NCBI RefSeq assembly: GCF_947493425.1 | Contig: NZ_CANLRP010000082.1 | Coordinates: 1 to 37,634, forward strand | Reading direction: 5' to 3' | DNA length: 37,634 nt | From: an uncultured Microscilla sp. | Lineage (GTDB): Bacteria > Bacteroidota > Bacteroidia > Cytophagales > Microscillaceae | Shown: positions 34,895 through 37,634 of the stretch, one piece after another | Layout of the letters: each line of letters starts with the position of its first letter | How positions within the stretch are numbered: the stretch's first letter is position 1 | Made by a program: the position numbers and the translations under genes | Notes under the pieces: generated by a model | What the model was told of the DNA's origin: nothing | The model's input: only the letters and a program-made list of their open reading frames with translations | Databases searched by the model: none

Positions 34895-35815
34895 TTAAAA
34901 ATAAATAGTACAATTAGGCAACCACTCCTTGATTTGTGCCTGTCCTCTGCTACGCGGCACCCGTAATGCCGCTACTGGATTATTGCACACATACAATTTT
35001 TGCAAACCTTGCAATTGTTTGATTTCTTCAGGCAAAGAGGAAATTGTGTTGTCAGCAAGCCCCAATACCCACAAACCCTGCAACTCTCCTATTTGCGGAG
35101 GCAAAGTAGTAAGTTGATTACTGTTCAAGTGCAACTCCCTTAAATTTTGTAGTTGACCTATAGTAGCTGGCAGGCTGGTGAGCTTATTCTGACGTAAATC
35201 AAGCACTTGTAGGTTTGTCAAGTCTCCTATAGTTTCAGGCAAAACATTCAATTCATTTTTATGAACATCAAGCTCCTGCAAGTTATGCAGTTGCCCTATA
35301 CTATTGGGTAGAGTTTTAAGTTTGTTTTCGTTGAGCCACAAGGTGGTCAAACTCGCCAATTGTCCAATTTCATAAGGCAAAGTCTGTAGTCCATTCTTAT
35401 ACAAATCAAGCTTACGCAAACTATGTAATGCACCAATAGAAGGAGGGAGGTGTCCTATTTGGTTGTCATACAAATCAAGTATTTGTAAAGCCGTCAATTG
35501 CCTGATCTCTTTGGGCAAAGTGGCAAGCTTGTTTTGTCGCAATTCAAGCGTTTGCAGATTTTGCAACAAGCCAATTTCGGTAGGGAGCTGGGTTAACTTG
35601 TGGTTGTTTAAACAAAGGGTAGCTTGGTTGAGGTAAGCAAGGTGAGCAGCGTCTATTTTTTCTAGTTGCTTGTCAAAAATACTTTGGTATAACCTTAGGT
35701 AGCTTGTCAGGTATACTTCCAGTTCGGGGGCATTGCGTGTCATTTCTAAAGCTCGGTTTACCTCGGTGGGGTTAGGCGAGTGCAAAAAATCAAAAAAAAA
35801 TGCTTGATTGCTCAT
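34895..35815 (-). CDS. Cytosolic leucine-rich-repeat protein
   Basis: A 306-residue protein without signal peptide. A helical cap (about 1-65) precedes about nine to ten 23-residue LRRs (about 65-285) with the pattern LQxLxLxxNxLxxLPxxIGxL. The repeats are unusually regular. It ends KEWLPNCTIYF, close to the end of the LRR protein at 36200 (SWLPDCKVIF), so the C-terminal cap is shared. A protein-binding scaffold is likely; the partner is unknown. Confidence 0.9.
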   Translation of the reverse strand: MSNQAFFFDFLHSPNPTEVNRALEMTRNAPELEVYLTSYLRLYQSIFDKQLEKIDAAHLAYLNQATLCLNNHKLTQLPTEIGLLQNLQTLELRQNKLATLPKEIRQLTALQILDLYDNQIGHLPPSIGALHSLRKLDLYKNGLQTLPYEIGQLASLTTLWLNENKLKTLPNSIGQLHNLQELDVHKNELNVLPETIGDLTNLQVLDLRQNKLTSLPATIGQLQNLRELHLNSNQLTTLPPQIGELQGLWVLGLADNTISSLPEEIKQLQGLQKLYVCNNPVAALRVPRSRGQAQIKEWLPNCTIYF

Positions 35816-36199
35816 AGGTTGTAGAAACTTGACTCAGGGAATAATCATTGTTGGTAATCAAGTATTTAGAAATTGAAACAGGCATTTAAAGCTAAGAATT
35901 TTTTTCTGATTTTAAAACATACCTATCAGTTAGTATCAATAGCAAGTTTCTACATCGTTGTGAAGCTAAATTAACTTTGCCAAGATCAACACAACTGCCC
36001 CAATCATAGATTCAGTTTAAAAATATTGGTAAGTAGCAGCAAGCAATTAGCCATAAGCTACAAGTAAATATAACTCTCTCATAATATGATAGTTACACTT
36101 AAATGTTAGGTATATTTAATTTTGTCTTGGTACATAGTGAAGACCGCACAAAACGCACAAGGGATGAATTTTAAACAAGCTCTAAGTGTAAAACAGCCA
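35816..36199. other. Gene-free 384-bp stretch
   Basis: I see no ORF, repeat or strong hairpin; it should contain the promoter of the minus-strand LRR gene at 34895-35815. Confidence 0.4.
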
Positions 36200-37634
36200 T
36201 TATTCAAAAATAACCTTACAATCAGGCAACCAACTTGTAATGAGTGCTCTTTCTTTGGCAGAAATGGGGTTTCCTTTAAGATACAGCCATTTTAGTTTTT
36301 TTAGTTGAGCAATTTCAGGCGGGAGCTTACTTATTTGATTGTTCTGTAGGTGTAAAGAAACAAGCCCAGTCATTTTCTTAATACCAGCTGGAATACTTTT
36401 CAGACGATTACTTTTCAAGTATAAATATTTTAATTGAGTCATTTGGGTAAGTACTTCTGGGAAGACTTCGAAAGAGTTATACCGACAAAACAGGTGTGTT
36501 AGTTTTTTCAATTGAGCAAGGCTGACTGGCAGTGTAGTTAAACGGTTACGGGTAAAATAAAGCCTGGCAAGGTGAGACAATCGAGTAATGGATGAAGGTA
36601 CTTTGGTGAGTCCACGATTGCGTAAATCGAGTTTAATCACACTATCAGGGTTTGTGAGCGTTATTGGCAAGGCAGACTGGGGATTGTTTTGGTCAACAGC
36701 AATAGAGGTGCTATTCAATGCCGCAAGCCTGTCATCATCATCGCCTTCTGCCTCACTTTCATATTCGAGCATTTGCTTGTTTGCCTGTATAGCTTCGCTC
36801 AAGGCAAGAATGTTTTTACCATTAAAATCGCTTTGGTACAGTTGGTGGGCTTCTTGAAACAAACGGAGAGCCTTGGTTTTATTTCCTTTTTCTATAGCTA
36901 TTTTGCCCAAATATATTTTACAATATGCAATTACCCGATGGTTACTTGCTTTTGGCGAGCTTTTTATTTGTTTTAAAAAATGACCAAAATCTTTTTGTGC
37001 TTCATCGTTTAGGTGAAGGTAATATTTGATCAAACCACTAATAAAATAAGAAACATAATGGGCATGGTTGGGAATAGAGAATTTGAAAGATGCAGGAGGT
37101 TCTTCCAGTTGGTGAGTAATTTGTTTTTTTACATTTACTACTTCTATCCAGCACGTCAGGCTTTCTTCCCCTGATTGAGCGTTGCGGTCGCCATAGACCA
37201 CCAGCCCCCGATATTGGCAGGTTTTGGCAATGAGTTTATCCACCTCAAGCGCAGGTTTTGCCTTATTAAAAAAATAGTCATTGTATTTTTCTACGGCTAC
37301 CTTGGTTTGGTATGCTAAAGGTACTCCTTGTTTGATTTTACTTACCAGTTTTACAGCAAAACTGGGGCGTTTTGGGTTAAAGTGTGCCACATCTACCCTA
37401 AATGCAGTTTTTTGAGGTTTACAAGGCACTTGTACGAGGCTTGATTTTGGCAAAGCTTTTTGCATTGTTTTTTTACCACTTTTGCCCGAAAACTGAATCG
37501 CATACCAAGACACGGCCAATATACCTATCATACCAACAAAACCACCTAGTTTTATATTATTAATGTGAATATCGAGTTGAATTTTGTACAATTTCAATAA
37601 GAGGGCACTCTTTATTGTACTTTTTAAAGATTTG
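36200..37634 (-). CDS. Membrane-anchored LRR protein with TPR-like region (5' end probably missing)
   Basis: The product has a hydrophobic segment (GGFVGMIGILAVSWYAIQF), a domain with a CQYRGLVVYGDR segment, a TPR-like pair (YCKIYLGKIAIEKGNKTKA, LRLFQEAHQLYQ), an acidic stretch (EGDDDDR) and about six LRRs ending SWLPDCKVIFE. The only in-frame start codon near the edge is a TTG at 37597. The frame stays open to the window end (AAA TCT TTA ... upstream), and no ATG is found, so the true start may lie outside. LRR plus TPR suggests a protein-binding role at the inner membrane. Its C-terminal cap resembles that of the LRR gene next door. Confidence 0.82.
   Translation of the reverse strand, partial: KSLKSTIKSALLLKLYKIQLDIHINNIKLGGFVGMIGILAVSWYAIQFSGKSGKKTMQKALPKSSLVQVPCKPQKTAFRVDVAHFNPKRPSFAVKLVSKIKQGVPLAYQTKVAVEKYNDYFFNKAKPALEVDKLIAKTCQYRGLVVYGDRNAQSGEESLTCWIEVVNVKKQITHQLEEPPASFKFSIPNHAHYVSYFISGLIKYYLHLNDEAQKDFGHFLKQIKSSPKASNHRVIAYCKIYLGKIAIEKGNKTKALRLFQEAHQLYQSDFNGKNILALSEAIQANKQMLEYESEAEGDDDDRLAALNSTSIAVDQNNPQSALPITLTNPDSVIKLDLRNRGLTKVPSSITRLSHLARLYFTRNRLTTLPVSLAQLKKLTHLFCRYNSFEVFPEVLTQMTQLKYLYLKSNRLKSIPAGIKKMTGLVSLHLQNNQISKLPPEIAQLKKLKWLYLKGNPISAKERALITSWLPDCKVIFE

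Noticed and set aside
1..37634. tRNA, rRNA or CRISPR array
   Set aside because: No cloverleaf-like gene, ribosomal sequence or regularly spaced direct repeats were seen; the TPR-CHAT gene has no Cas neighbours here.

Overview
The window looks like chromosomal DNA of a marine gliding member of the Bacteroidota, most likely a Cytophagales relative of Microscilla. The base composition is moderately AT-rich, purine-rich ribosome-binding sites are scarce, and two likely promoters have the Bacteroidota TTG / TAnnTTTG form. One secreted protease carries a type IX secretion sorting tail. TPR-CHAT, leucine-rich-repeat and GAF-domain proteins are all present. The species is an inference; no rRNA, tRNA or CRISPR array was seen.

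Layout. 0-5.4 kb: an NTF2-like lipoprotein, hemB, a small membrane ORF, an OmpA-type lipoprotein (minus strand) and a secreted M48 peptidase with TPRs. 5.9-13.2 kb: an ECF sigma/anti-sigma pair (+), an unknown 152-residue protein, an exported TPR-CHAT caspase-like protease, and a second anti-sigma/sigma pair pointing towards it (-). 13.7-15.9 kb: TetR regulator, DUF1330 protein and zinc-free quinone reductase. 16.5-19.6 kb: a GT2 glycosyltransferase, an Imm22-like protein preceded by an unlisted 58-residue Cys-containing peptide, a small secreted protein and an isochorismatase-like hydrolase. 19.6-21.7 kb: a flavin monooxygenase divergent from a TetR regulator, with two operator-like palindromes between them. 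22.8-28.4 kb: a C10 (streptopain-like) T9SS protease and a DPP-IV-like S9 peptidase. 28.5-37.6 kb: a DUF2071-like protein, an LRR lipoprotein, a flavin reductase, a HAMP-GAF receptor without a kinase, a coiled-coil membrane protein and two LRR proteins; the last LRR gene probably runs off the window.

Most notable system. The TPR-CHAT protease has a signal peptide. Both neighbouring anti-sigma factors are single-pass membrane proteins with a likely periplasmic tail. This suggests, as inference, a CRISPR-free relay in which a TPR-CHAT protease acts on anti-sigma factors to release ECF sigma factors, reminiscent of TPR-CHAT/Csx30/RpoE in type III-E CRISPR systems.

Second theme: small non-autonomous mobile elements. 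One is a 167-bp MITE with perfect 20-bp terminal inverted repeats and a 9-bp target duplication, just upstream of the CHAT gene. The others are palindromic elements with 3-bp TTA/TAA duplications: two 159-bp copies about 98% identical, a 158-bp relative, a 124-bp element and a possible 360-bp nested element. One 159-bp copy has replaced the C-terminal tail of a TetR gene, and the 124-bp element sits exactly in the stop codon of the quinone reductase gene.
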